Shown piece after piece: positions 50,984-59,428 of a stretch of 64,000 nucleotides of DNA (position 1 is its first letter; each line of letters opens with the position of its first letter). The translations under genes were made by a program, and so were the position numbers. Origin of the DNA: Mesobacillus jeotgali (lineage in GTDB: Bacteria; Bacillota; Bacilli; Bacillales; Cytobacillaceae); the NCBI RefSeq assembly GCF_002874535.1, contig NZ_CP025025.1, positions 432,001-496,000 of the forward strand, given 5' to 3'. The notes below the pieces were generated by a model. The model was not told where the DNA came from. It saw only the letters and a program-made list of their open reading frames with translations, and made no database searches.

Positions 50984-52093
50984 ATGAAAAAGGACAACTA
51001 CTCATTGTTTAAGAAGAGGATTGTGAAAGGCATGGTTGCCTCATCCATCCTAGTTAGCAGCAGTCTTATGGTGCCGGAAATTCCTTTGATGCCTGGCCAT
51101 GAAACAGTCGCACAAGCTGCTGGACCAACCTTTACCGTTACAGCAGATGTCCTCAATGTCAGGTCGGGACCGGGTACCAATTATGCAAAAGTCGGCCGGC
51201 TGATCCAGGACACTAAGCTTAATGTGATTCAACGGATGACTAATGGATGGTATAAAATTTCCTTCAATGGAAAAACGGCTTATGTCAGCGGTGATTATGT
51301 ATACAGCTCTGCAGTATACAAAGTTACGGCTACCAAATTGCATTTCAGGACTGGGCCTGGCACCCAACATAAGAGCATGGGGCTTATCGATAATGAAACA
51401 GTGCTCGATGTGATCCGCCAGGAAAGCAATGGATGGTATAAAATATCTTATAAAGGAAAAATCGGCTTTGTGAGCGGAGATTATGTATCGACGAGCAGTG
51501 CCGCAGATAGCAAAAGAATGGACATTCCCGTGATTGCCCAGCGCCCTGAATTGCCCAGCGGCTGCGAGGTTACCTCACTTGCCATCGCTCTCCGTTACTA
51601 CGGAGTGAATGCTGATAAAACAACCCTTGCGAAACAAATGCCATATGATTCAACCAAACTAGTCCGAAATTCAGACGGTTCCATTAAAACATGGGGAGAC
51701 CCGAATGTTGGATTCGTCGGGACGCCATTTGGCAATGGATATACTATCAATCCCGGTCCGCTAAAAAAAGTCCTAGACAAGTACCGCCCTGGAGGACTGG
51801 CTCTGACCGGCAAGGATTTTTCAGAGATCGAAAGTTATGTAAGACAGGGCAAGCCTGTGCTAGTCTGGTTTACGATCAATTATGAAATGCCAATCGCGAG
51901 GTCATGGAAAACACCAGCAGGCAAAACGATCAATGCAGCAAGGCCTTTACATAATATCGTCATTACCGGAACCGACGCAAATTACGTTTACTTCAACGAC
52001 AGTGAAGCAGTAAAAAAAGATGTTCAAATGCCAAAAGCGAAATTCATCAATATTTATAATGCGATGGGAAAACGTGCGCTGGTAGTGAACTAA
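50984..52093 (+). CDS. secreted SH3b-SH3b-C39-type peptidase-like protein
   Basis: 369 residues. Signal peptide (about 1-40), two bacterial SH3 domains (about 43-100 and 108-165; LNVRSGPGTNYAKVG and LHFRTGPGTQHKSMG) for cell-wall binding, and a C-terminal C39-like cysteine peptidase domain (about 180-365) with Cys in PSGCEVTSL, His in PLHNIVITG and Asp in YFNDSE. ATG at 50984 follows GGGGGAG. It probably cleaves a peptide or acts on the wall; many such proteins have unknown substrates. Single gene with strong terminator. Confidence 0.87.
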   Translation: MKKDNYSLFKKRIVKGMVASSILVSSSLMVPEIPLMPGHETVAQAAGPTFTVTADVLNVRSGPGTNYAKVGRLIQDTKLNVIQRMTNGWYKISFNGKTAYVSGDYVYSSAVYKVTATKLHFRTGPGTQHKSMGLIDNETVLDVIRQESNGWYKISYKGKIGFVSGDYVSTSSAADSKRMDIPVIAQRPELPSGCEVTSLAIALRYYGVNADKTTLAKQMPYDSTKLVRNSDGSIKTWGDPNVGFVGTPFGNGYTINPGPLKKVLDKYRPGGLALTGKDFSEIESYVRQGKPVLVWFTINYEMPIARSWKTPAGKTINAARPLHNIVITGTDANYVYFNDSEAVKKDVQMPKAKFINIYNAMGKRALVVN

Positions 52094-52097
52094 AAGA

Positions 52098-52138
52098 GAA
52101 GCAATTGCGAACTGGTTTTGTTCGTAATTGCTTTTTTC
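52098..52138 (+). terminator. rho-independent terminator
   Basis: GAAGCAATTGCGAAC-loop-GTTCGTAATTGCTTTTTT. Confidence 0.85.
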
Positions 52139-52142
52139 GTTC

Positions 52143-53159
52143 CTAACTCTGATTTAGGAGAATTGCTTTCATCTTTTGAAGCTGTTGATAAGCCACATAA
52201 GACAAAGTAAACACAAGGAATGCATCAACTAAATTCTGCAGCAGGTTATGGGTGCTCTGTTCCAAACCGATTCTTCTGAAAAAGATATCAATTATATCTA
52301 TAAAGAATATATGAATGGTATAAATGCCGAGAGAGTTTCCGCCTATTCTGGTGATCATAAAGCCTTTGCCGAGGTTGGGATTGCTTAAGGCGTAAAGGAA
52401 CAGAAATAAGGTAAGGAAGATCGTCGAAAAGAAATATTCGCCATGTTTTGATCCTAATTCCTTCTGAAGCCAGAGACCTTCTAAAACCTGTAAAATCGTA
52501 AAGAAACAAAAGAAGTAAAAGTAAGTCCTTGCATTATATTTTCTCCAGGTGTGAACCGAAGCAAGCCAGAATCCCATGACTGTATAGAACAGGCTGATAT
52601 AAAGAGCAGCCCGGGTTGTGCTGACTGGCAGCTCATCAAATACAGAATAAGACTGACCGAAGAGGCCGAGCAGATTGAAACAAAATGCGATTACCAAAAG
52701 CAGTCTTACTTTTTTCAACCTGTAAAAGAGATATAAAATCACGATGCTCCAAACCAGTGAAATGACGAACCACAGCTGATACCCACTTGTTCCCTGGCCG
52801 TAATAGAGGAGATTAAGAACAGTCAGGTTTTCCTTATACTTGGTTAGTTCAGCTTTGACGTTTCCATCCGTCAATAAAATCCTTATTACATCATAACCGG
52901 CATAAAATAGGAGCCAGCTAACATAAATCTTCAGTATTTTTGGGACATATTTTTTGAAGTAAGCAAAGGACTGAGGATTGGCACTTACCTTAAGACTGAA
53001 CAAATATCCTGAAGCGACAAAGAAAAACGGAACAGCAAATCTTGAAAGATTATCAAGAACGAAATAGCCCAGTTGATCATTGCTGGGAAATGTATGAATG
53101 ATGACGACTGCCAGGATGGCAAAAAATTTGATAAAGTCGATTGCGTAATTGCGCTGCAT
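52143..53159 (-). CDS. acyltransferase family 3 membrane protein
   Basis: 338 residues with about 10 helices. RNYAIDFIKFFAILAVVIIHTF with the catalytic-type His, and SRFAVPFFFVASGYLFS, are the start of the OafA/YrhL/NodX acyltransferase family, which O-acylates surface glycans or other membrane compounds. The gene has a weak ribosome site (GAGG) before ATG at 53159 and is a single unit. Target molecule unknown. Confidence 0.88.
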   Translation of the reverse strand: MQRNYAIDFIKFFAILAVVIIHTFPSNDQLGYFVLDNLSRFAVPFFFVASGYLFSLKVSANPQSFAYFKKYVPKILKIYVSWLLFYAGYDVIRILLTDGNVKAELTKYKENLTVLNLLYYGQGTSGYQLWFVISLVWSIVILYLFYRLKKVRLLLVIAFCFNLLGLFGQSYSVFDELPVSTTRAALYISLFYTVMGFWLASVHTWRKYNARTYFYFFCFFTILQVLEGLWLQKELGSKHGEYFFSTIFLTLFLFLYALSNPNLGKGFMITRIGGNSLGIYTIHIFFIDIIDIFFRRIGLEQSTHNLLQNLVDAFLVFTLSYVAYQQLQKMKAILLNQS

Positions 53160-53273
53160 GATTGGCCTCGTAAATGAAAGGATTTGTAATCATAGTCTTT
53201 CCACTCTACCTAGACTTATGAATATATGAGAGAGTGACTTGGGATAATAGGGAGCAAAAAGGAGGCAAAACAG

Positions 53274-53405
53274 TTGAACTCTCACAAAAAACAGCAAGAC
53301 AAAAATCAAATTGCACAGGATTTGAAAAATAAAAAGAACGGAAGATCCCCAAATCAAACAGACGGCTTCCGCTACGACTATGATGATTCTTCCGACTTAA
53401 AATGA
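53274..53405 (+). CDS. 43-residue polar small protein
   Basis: TTG start with AAGGAGG 7 nt upstream encodes a 43-residue, highly charged, Asn/Gln/Lys/Asp-rich peptide (NSHKKQQDKNQIAQD ... DGFRYDYDDSSDLK) ending in TGA and directly followed by a terminator. No membrane segment. Ribosome site, length and terminator together make a real gene likely. It resembles small Bacillus sporulation or stress peptides in composition, but I recognise no family. Confidence 0.6.
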   Translation: MNSHKKQQDKNQIAQDLKNKKNGRSPNQTDGFRYDYDDSSDLK

Positions 53406-53447
53406 AAAAGAGGAAAAACCTTAATTGGGGTATTTCCTCTTTTTTCT
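53406..53447 (+). terminator. rho-independent terminator
   Basis: AAAGAGGAAA pairs with TTTCCTCTTTT around a 15-nt loop containing GGGG; follows the 43-residue gene. Confidence 0.75.
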
Positions 53448-53568
53448 ATGCGGCTTTCAAAATATATTTTGAAAAACCCGAAAGGTATATGAGTTGTGTG
53501 CGAAGTGGGAGGAGTTGATTGGTGTTTTGGAGAATAGTATCAGTAAATTAAATGCCAAAGGAGTCCCT

Positions 53569-54615
53569 ATGTCAAAAAAAGATCTTTTCATGGCGTCCCT
53601 GCTTGGCGGGGCGATTGGTGATGCACTTGGGTATACGGTTGAGTTTATGAAACTTGATGAAATCAAAGCAAAGTTTGGTGAAGAGGGAATTACGGATTTG
53701 GAAGTCAATCCTTATTCCGGAAAAGCGCCGATTTCGGATGATACTCAGATGACGCTGTTCACGGCAGATGGTTTGATTTGGGCTTATGACCGCTTGAGTG
53801 AGCGTGGGATTGGCAGCTATGCGGGGAGTGGAGTCTATCAATCTTATCTTCGCTGGCTGTATACACAAACGAAGAGTTTGCCGGATGAACATTATGACTG
53901 GCTGCTTGACCCTCAGCCTCATGAGGAGAACGGAAGCATTTTAGCGCACAGGGAACTATTCTCAGCAAGAGCACCTGGAAACACGTGCTTGTCGGCGCTT
54001 GAGAGCAATAAAATGGGAACGATTGAGGGGCCAATCAACGACAGCAAGGGCTGTGGCGGGGTCATGCGGGTTGCGCCGGTCGGGTTATTTTTACATAGAG
54101 ATCCTGAACAGGCATTCAGGGTCGCGGCTGAAGTCGCAGCTATCACTCATGGCCATCCGTCAGGTTATTTAGCAGCCGGGGCGCTTGCTGTCATAATCGC
54201 TGAACTGCTCAATGGTAAAAGTATTGCTGAAAGCGCACAGAGTGCAATGGCAATTTTAGAAGATTATCCTAACCATGAAGAAACATTGTCGGCGATGGAG
54301 AATGCGATCGAACTTGTCGGCAGCGATGAGAATCCGGAAGATGCAATTACAAAGCTTGGCCAGGGCTGGGTCGCGGAGGAAGCGCTGGCGATTTCCCTGT
54401 ACTGTGCCTTGAAGGAAACAGATTTCAAGCAGGCTTTGATTCTGGCTGTCAATCATGATGGAGACAGTGATTCAACAGGCGGGATTTGCGGGAATATACT
54501 TGGTGCGAGTTATGGTCTCGAAGCTATACCTGAAGAGTGGGCCAAACAATTGGAGCTAAAAGAATTGATTGCCGATGTAACCAGCAGATTATATGATAGA
54601 TATATAAAGATGTAG
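53569..54615 (+). CDS. ADP-ribosylglycohydrolase family protein
   Basis: 348 residues, DraG/ARH fold. Magnesium-binding motifs are intact: GGAIGDALGYTVE, SDDTQMTLFTADGL and GDSDSTGGICGNILGA. It should remove ADP-ribose from proteins or other acceptors. ATG at 53569 with AAAGGAG is chosen; the frame extends upstream to 53494 but without a proper site. No ADP-ribosyltransferase gene is seen nearby. Single gene with terminator; the exact substrate is unknown. Confidence 0.9.
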   Translation: MSKKDLFMASLLGGAIGDALGYTVEFMKLDEIKAKFGEEGITDLEVNPYSGKAPISDDTQMTLFTADGLIWAYDRLSERGIGSYAGSGVYQSYLRWLYTQTKSLPDEHYDWLLDPQPHEENGSILAHRELFSARAPGNTCLSALESNKMGTIEGPINDSKGCGGVMRVAPVGLFLHRDPEQAFRVAAEVAAITHGHPSGYLAAGALAVIIAELLNGKSIAESAQSAMAILEDYPNHEETLSAMENAIELVGSDENPEDAITKLGQGWVAEEALAISLYCALKETDFKQALILAVNHDGDSDSTGGICGNILGASYGLEAIPEEWAKQLELKELIADVTSRLYDRYIKM

Positions 54616-54618
54616 GTT

Positions 54619-54657
54619 GAAAGGAGAATCCTGATAAAGCTGGGATTCTCTTTGTTT
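54619..54657 (+). terminator. rho-independent terminator
   Basis: AAAGGAGAATCC-loop-GGGATTCTCTTT followed by GTTTTT. Confidence 0.8.
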
Positions 54658-54816
54658 TTGAGTGAAACAGACAGGAGAGCTTTCTATGGATCGTATAAAA
54701 TTCGTAAAAAACGTGTACAGCCATCTGATCAGTATGCTGATGGCTTCCATTATGTTTATAATGATTACCCAGTTAATAAAGTGGCCTTCCAAAGACACCG
54801 GAGGGGAGGCAGTATC

Positions 54817-54999
54817 ATGGCTGACTCGATAGAAAAGGCGATGAAAAATGCAAAGGCCTCGCTTGAAATTTCGGGATTCAAGGTGACTGAAGAGCATACC
54901 GACTTAGTCAGGAAGGCACTAATGAAGGAAATGACAGATGAGGAATTCTTGAAAGAAGCTAAGCGGTTTGCTGAGAAAAAGAGTGGAGGTTCAAAGTAA
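54817..54999 (+). CDS. VbhA-like antitoxin-family small protein
   Basis: 60 residues resembling the antitoxin VbhA family: NAKASLEISGFKVTEEH ... VRKALMKEMTDEEFLKEAKRFAEK. In known VbhA antitoxins an S/T-x-x-x-E-G/N motif blocks the partner Fic toxin with its Glu; the aligned stretch here reads S-L-E-I-S-G, with Ser at the Glu position. ATG at 54817 follows GGAGG. It is coupled (TAATG) to a 78-residue gene that is not Fic. Either a divergent antitoxin or a family member with another role. Confidence 0.75.
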   Translation: MADSIEKAMKNAKASLEISGFKVTEEHTDLVRKALMKEMTDEEFLKEAKRFAEKKSGGSK

Positions 55000-55235
55000 T
55001 GATGCAATCTCGTGGACCGGATTTACTAGAGCATTATCTGGACTCTGTTCAAAGGTTATCTTTGAGAGTAGATGACCCGGAGATTAAACAGGAATTAACG
55101 GAAGTCGTTGATGCACTGGAGAGTGGCTCGATCACTCTTGATACAGCACTGTTCTGGGACCATATTGAAGCAAGAGCGATTTTGCGGAAAGCATTTTCAG
55201 ATGCTGATTTTCTCATATTACGCTTGGAAAAATAA
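54999..55235 (+). CDS. unknown 78-residue partner of the VbhA-like gene
   Basis: 78 residues, soluble, helical, acidic (DLLEHYLDSVQRLSLRVDD, ALESGSITLDTALFWDHIE). The start overlaps the previous stop (TAATG) and GGAGG lies upstream, so both are translated together. No Fic motif (HxFx[D/E]GNG), nuclease motif or HTH is evident. Family not recognised. As partner of an antitoxin-like protein it could be a toxin, a chaperone or unrelated. Confidence 0.7.
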   Translation: MMQSRGPDLLEHYLDSVQRLSLRVDDPEIKQELTEVVDALESGSITLDTALFWDHIEARAILRKAFSDADFLILRLEK

Positions 55236-55260
55236 ATTATTCATGTAGGTATGAGAATAT

Positions 55261-55388
55261 AATAAGCGGAGAATTTCCGGCTATTTTATATAAAGGACGC
55301 TTTTGAGGCTGAAATAAGCGGAGATATTCCGATTATCTACTATAAATTGAGCAAAATCCAAGGATTTGGATGAAATAGACGGAAAAGC
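55261..55388. repeat. tandem array D, AATAAGCGGAGA type
   Basis: AATAAGCGGAGA at 55261 and 55313, exactly 52 bp apart, then a more diverged unit (AATAGACGG, about 61 bp further). Arms such as AAATAAGCGGA and TCCGGCTATTT can pair. A second, inverted AAGCGGAATTTGTCCGTC lies at about 55428. Sequence unrelated to arrays A to C, but the first step has the same period. Confidence 0.75.
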
Positions 55389-55423
55389 GACCCTTATTTT
55401 ATGGTAAATAAGGGTCTTTTTCA
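55389..55423 (+). terminator. rho-independent terminator
   Basis: GACCCTTATTT-loop-AAATAAGGGTC with a T run; ends transcripts coming through array D. Confidence 0.8.
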
Positions 55424-55686
55424 ATTTAAGCGGAATTTGTCCGTCTATTTTTCGATCCATGGACATCAACAGCCCAATTTTACAATGCTTTGAATAAAAA
55501 AAAGATAGTAAATCACCTTTCCGCGTTGTAAAATAAATTGAAAATTGAATAGAGTTTGAGATTCGGTTTTGTCATCCATTTTGAATTACAGGAGGAAACA
55601 AAGGAACATAAAGAATGAATGATGCTTTCGTTTATATATCAATCTAATTTTCTGGAAAAATTTTATTATTAAGAGGTTGATGAAAG
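55424..55686. other. intergenic region
   Basis: An inverted relict of the array D sequence at its left side (AAGCGGAATTTGTCCGTC) and otherwise AT-rich sequence that should hold the promoter of the oxygenase gene. No other element identified. Confidence 0.5.
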
Positions 55687-56334
55687 TTGATAATGGATGC
55701 TGTTGATGTAACTGTTAAAGAACCTACGATTTTTAATCATATCGGAAACAAAATCAAAACCGAGGATCGTGAAATCAACATTATTGCCAGAATGGAAGAA
55801 CCGTTAATCGTCATTTTAGGAAATGTATTAAGTGACGAAGAATGCGATGAGCTAATGAAGCTGTCAAAGGATAAGCTGCAGCGCTCAAAAATCGGAAACA
55901 CCCGCGAAGTTGATCAGCTCAGGACAAGCAGCAGTACGTTTATTGAAGAAGCCGAAAATGACGTTGTTGCGCGAGTAGAAAAAAGAATTTCACAAATTAT
56001 GGGCATTCCGAACGAACATGGAGAAGGCCTGCAAATCTTGAATTATAAAATCGGTCAGGAGTACAAGGCCCATTTTGACTTTTTCTCGTCAAATGTCAGC
56101 AACCCGCGGATCAGCACATTGGTCATGTATTTGAACGATGTCGAGCAGGGAGGAGAAACTTACTTCCCTAAGCTCAATTTCGCTGTATCCCCGCAAAAGG
56201 GCATGGCTGTGTATTTTGAATATTTCTATGAAAATCAGACTCTCAACGACTTGACCCTGCATGGTGGAGCACCAGTCGTGATCGGCGACAAATGGGCCGC
56301 AACGCAATGGATGAGACGGAAAAGTGTGAAATAG
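55687..56334 (+). CDS. prolyl 4-hydroxylase-like 2OG-Fe(II) oxygenase
   Basis: 215 residues, alpha subunit-like P4H family. Iron ligands in HFDFF (His-x-Asp) and LTLHGGAPV (His), and the 2-oxoglutarate-binding Lys in GDKWAATQW, plus RTSSSTFI. It should hydroxylate proline-rich peptides or a collagen-like or other target; such enzymes occur in Bacillus anthracis-type species. The start is TTG at 55687 with AGAGG upstream; an in-frame ATG follows at 55693. Single gene; substrate not visible in the window. Confidence 0.87.
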   Translation: MIMDAVDVTVKEPTIFNHIGNKIKTEDREINIIARMEEPLIVILGNVLSDEECDELMKLSKDKLQRSKIGNTREVDQLRTSSSTFIEEAENDVVARVEKRISQIMGIPNEHGEGLQILNYKIGQEYKAHFDFFSSNVSNPRISTLVMYLNDVEQGGETYFPKLNFAVSPQKGMAVYFEYFYENQTLNDLTLHGGAPVVIGDKWAATQWMRRKSVK

Positions 56335-56339
56335 ACGCT

Positions 56340-56369
56340 GAAGGAGCATGGTGAACATGCTTCTTTTTT
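56340..56369 (+). terminator. rho-independent terminator
   Basis: AAGGAGCATG-GTGAA-CATGCTTCTT followed by T residues. Confidence 0.8.
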
Positions 56370-56376
56370 GTTTGCT

Positions 56377-56533
56377 AGGAAATTATAAGATTATTTCAAT
56401 GTTGATAACTATACGGGTTTTCTTAATCCAGCTCCAGCGCCTAGCCAGTTTTCATCCCTGAGAGTGCTTCCTCGATTATCTTGCGAGAAGCGATAGCTTT
56501 GAGCAGCTCGAGTCGCTTGCGCTTTTTGTTCTT
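56377..56533. repeat. mosaic interspersed repeat, copy 4
   Basis: Starts AGGAAATTATAAGATTATTT like copy 1, carries CTCCAGCGCCTAGCC, then CTTGCGAGAAGCG and GAGCAGCTCGAGTCGCTT as in copy 3, and ends GCGCTTTTTGTTCTT like copy 1. The hairpin block of copies 1 and 3 is missing. The rest of the gap, 56534-56735, is AT-rich and presumably holds the AbgT promoter. Confidence 0.8.
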
Positions 56534-56735
56534 ACCTTTTACTCTACTGAAATGGTTCAATGTCCTTCTAGCCCCTATTATTTCGCCTCTCTAGTGCTTC
56601 TGAATCTTACCAACAATTTTACTATTCCGTCTTATAGTTTTTCTCTTTCTATTACCGCAGACACCATCTATAATGTTAAAAGTCTTATGCTATTATTTGT
56701 CTGAATATTTATATTAATTTTAAGGAGGTCCTCTC

Positions 56736-58265
56736 TTGGAAACGACTAATAAAAAAGGTTTTATTTTGCGTTCACTTGATGTGATTGAGCGTGTGGGCAA
56801 TAAATTGCCTCATCCGGTCACGCTGTTTGCAATTTTCTCCGTGATGGTCGTCTTGCTATCTGCCGTGTTCTCGGCGATGGGTGTAAAAGTGGCAGACCCT
56901 ATGAACGAAGGGGAATTTTTAACAGTCAAGAACTTGTTAAGCAAGGAAGGGATCGCCTATCTATTTGAAAGTGCTGTCACCAACTTCACTGGCTTTGCTC
57001 CGCTGGGAACTGTCCTTGTAACGATGCTGGGGATTGGGATTGCGGAACGTACTGGATTGATTAGTGCTGCATTGCGCGGTCTTGTTACATCCGTTCCTAA
57101 GCAATTATTGACTGCTGCCCTAGTATTCGGTGGCGTTATGTCCAGCATGGCAGCTGACGCTGGTTATGTTGTCTTGACACCACTTGGAGCGGTATTGTTC
57201 GCAGGTCTTGGAAGACATCCGCTTGCTGGTTTGGCTGCAGCCTTTGCTGGTGTATCCGGCGGATTCAGTGCGAACCTGCTTCTGACTTCATTGGACCCGC
57301 TTTTGGGCGGACTTACGAAGGATGCTGCGGCTATTTTTGATCCGGCATATGCTGAAAACATCAACTATGCGATGAACTACTATTTCATGATTGTTTCAGT
57401 ATTCTTGATCACAATTGTCGGAACATTGGTAACAGATAAAATCGTTGAACCTCGTCTTGGTACATTCAAAGGTGATGTGAAGGAAGAAGTTGAATATTTA
57501 TCTGCTGTTGAGAAAAAAGGTCTATGGGGTGCTTTGATTTCGATCATCATCACAGCTATCGGTATCGCATTGCTTGTTATTCCTGAATGGGGACCACTTC
57601 GCGGTGGGGAAGAGAACATCATCAATGCTCCATTCTTCCACTCACTAGTCCCAGTCATCCTGATCCTTTTCTTCGTACCAGGCTTTGTCTATGGCCGAAT
57701 CACGAAATCAATCAAGGATGACAAGGATGTGGCAGATCAGCTTTCTGATACTATGGCAACAATGGGTTCATACATCGTGCTTGCGTTCGTTGCCGCTCAA
57801 TTCGTTGCTTACTTCAAGGAATCGAACCTTGGACTGGTACTGGCTGTAAACGGTGCTGAACTGTTAGAAAGCACAGGCTTCAAAGGAATTCCATTAATCC
57901 TGGCGTTCATCGTCATTTCCGGATTCATCAACCTGTTCATCGGCAGTGCATCTGCAAAGTGGGCAATCATGGCGCCGGTATTCGTACCGATCATGATGCA
58001 AATCGGATACACACCTGAGTTCACTCAGCTGGTTTATCGGATCGCTGACTCAACAACGAACATCATTTCACCATTAATGCCTTACTTCGCAATCGTCATC
58101 GCGTTTGCGCAAAAGTACGACAAGAAGGTTGGTATCGGTACACTGATCGCAACCATGCTTCCGTACTCAATCGCCCTGACAATCGCATGGGTAGCAATGT
58201 TGATCATCTGGATGCTGTTAGGTATCGACATCGGTCCTGGTTCATCCATTTATATGCCAAAATAA
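56736..58265 (+). CDS. AbgT-family transporter
   Basis: 509 residues with about 11-13 helices and re-entrant segments. RVGNKLPHPVTLFAIF and AADAGYVVLTPLGAV, plus SGFINLFIGSASAKWAIMAPVF, are AbgT (p-aminobenzoyl-glutamate transporter) family traits. Members move aminobenzoyl-glutamate or export sulfonamides. TTG start with AAGGAGGTCC, a near-perfect ribosome site. Single gene with a strong terminator. Direction and substrate are unproven. Confidence 0.92.
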   Translation: METTNKKGFILRSLDVIERVGNKLPHPVTLFAIFSVMVVLLSAVFSAMGVKVADPMNEGEFLTVKNLLSKEGIAYLFESAVTNFTGFAPLGTVLVTMLGIGIAERTGLISAALRGLVTSVPKQLLTAALVFGGVMSSMAADAGYVVLTPLGAVLFAGLGRHPLAGLAAAFAGVSGGFSANLLLTSLDPLLGGLTKDAAAIFDPAYAENINYAMNYYFMIVSVFLITIVGTLVTDKIVEPRLGTFKGDVKEEVEYLSAVEKKGLWGALISIIITAIGIALLVIPEWGPLRGGEENIINAPFFHSLVPVILILFFVPGFVYGRITKSIKDDKDVADQLSDTMATMGSYIVLAFVAAQFVAYFKESNLGLVLAVNGAELLESTGFKGIPLILAFIVISGFINLFIGSASAKWAIMAPVFVPIMMQIGYTPEFTQLVYRIADSTTNIISPLMPYFAIVIAFAQKYDKKVGIGTLIATMLPYSIALTIAWVAMLIIWMLLGIDIGPGSSIYMPK

Positions 58266-58270
58266 TTCCG

Positions 58271-58307
58271 AAAGAATCCAAGCTGCGTTGCTTGGGTTCT
58301 TTTTTTA
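58271..58307 (+). terminator. rho-independent terminator
   Basis: AGAATCCAAGC-TGCGTT-GCTTGGGTTCT with a T run. Confidence 0.85.
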
Positions 58308-58380
58308 TTGAAAAATGTCTGCCAAATATTTCATTTGAACTGTATAATAATAGAACAAAATTAAAAGGTAGGTGACTTCC

Positions 58381-59358
58381 ATGGAGTTATGGAATGTTTA
58401 CGACCAATACAGGCATATGACTGACCGCATACATAAAAGAGGGGAAGATATGAAGGCGGGGGATTATCATCTTGTTGTCCATGTTTGGATCATCAATGAT
58501 GATGGCCAGTTCCTGATCCAGAGGAGGCAGCCGTGGAAGGTCGGTTTTCCGAACATGTGGGACTGCTCCGCTGCGGGTTCTGCGGTATTAGGAGATGACA
58601 GCGAACAAGCAGCCGTCCGGGAGGCAAAAGAAGAGCTCGGAATCGACCTCGATATCGAAAAAGGCGAAAGGTTATTTACTGTGAAATTTTCGCAAGGCTT
58701 CGATGATATCTGGCTCGTCAGGCAAAATGTCGCGATTGAGGATTTGCATCTTCAGGAAGAGGAAGTCGCCGAAGCGAAATGGGCGAGTGAAGCAGAAATC
58801 AGGGGAATGGTAGGGACAGGTGAGTTCATCCCATTTAACTACTTGGACCTTCTATTTGAAATGGCCACTTCGAGCATCACCCTCAAAAAAGCTTCAGTAG
58901 ATGATGCTGATGAACTTTTAGCTCTGCAAAAAGAAGTATTCATGCCCTTATATAAAAAATACAATGATCATGAAACTAGCCCGGTAACCCAAACGATAGA
59001 GAGGTTCTCCGCAAGGTTCGACCGGGGAGATTATTATAAAATTCTCTTTGAAGAAACACTCGCAGGAAGCGTATTTGTATATGAAAAGTCCCCTGGTTTA
59101 ATGCGATTGCATATCATCAACGTTTTAGAAAAATACCATAATAAAGGCATTGCCCAGGAAGCCATGAAACGGCTGGAGATCATGTACCCGGAAGCGGAAG
59201 CATGGGAGCTTGATACGATCCTGAACGAGGAGCGCAATTGCTACTTGTATGAAAAGATGGGGTATAAACGAACTGGAGATACTAAAGTCATTAACAATGA
59301 CCTGACGATTATCTCATACTTGAAAGAAACCAATCTGAACAAAATTATTAGTTTATAA
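58381..59358 (+). CDS. Nudix hydrolase - GNAT acetyltransferase fusion
   Basis: 325 residues in two halves. Residues about 20-160 form a Nudix domain with GSAVLGDDSEQAAVREAKEELGI, where the first Glu of the box (G-x5-E) is Asp; this form resembles the IPP-isomerase/YfcD-like branch. Residues about 165-325 form a GNAT acetyltransferase (LHIINVLEKYHNKGIAQEA, with NCYLYEKMGYKRTG at the end). ATG at 58381 with AGGTAGGTGA is preferred to GTG at 58372. The union of a nucleotide-sanitising or isomerase-like domain and an acetyltransferase suggests the two act on one compound, unknown here. Confidence 0.85.
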   Translation: MELWNVYDQYRHMTDRIHKRGEDMKAGDYHLVVHVWIINDDGQFLIQRRQPWKVGFPNMWDCSAAGSAVLGDDSEQAAVREAKEELGIDLDIEKGERLFTVKFSQGFDDIWLVRQNVAIEDLHLQEEEVAEAKWASEAEIRGMVGTGEFIPFNYLDLLFEMATSSITLKKASVDDADELLALQKEVFMPLYKKYNDHETSPVTQTIERFSARFDRGDYYKILFEETLAGSVFVYEKSPGLMRLHIINVLEKYHNKGIAQEAMKRLEIMYPEAEAWELDTILNEERNCYLYEKMGYKRTGDTKVINNDLTIISYLKETNLNKIISL

Positions 59359-59398
59359 GATATTAAGCGGGAGAACTCATGGAGACTTCAGTACATGA

Positions 59399-59428
59399 AG
59401 AAGCGTGATGAACATGCTTCTTTTTTTT
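59399..59428 (+). terminator. rho-independent terminator
   Basis: GAAGAAGCGTG-ATGAA-CATGCTTCTT followed by eight T. Confidence 0.8.

Noticed and set aside
54663-54695. SigW-type promoter before the VbhA-like gene
   Set aside because: TGAAAC and CGTA are present but 23 nt apart, whereas 16-17 nt are needed.
54999-55235. Fic toxin as partner of the VbhA-like gene
   Set aside because: 78 residues with no HxFx[D/E]GNG motif and too short for a Fic domain.
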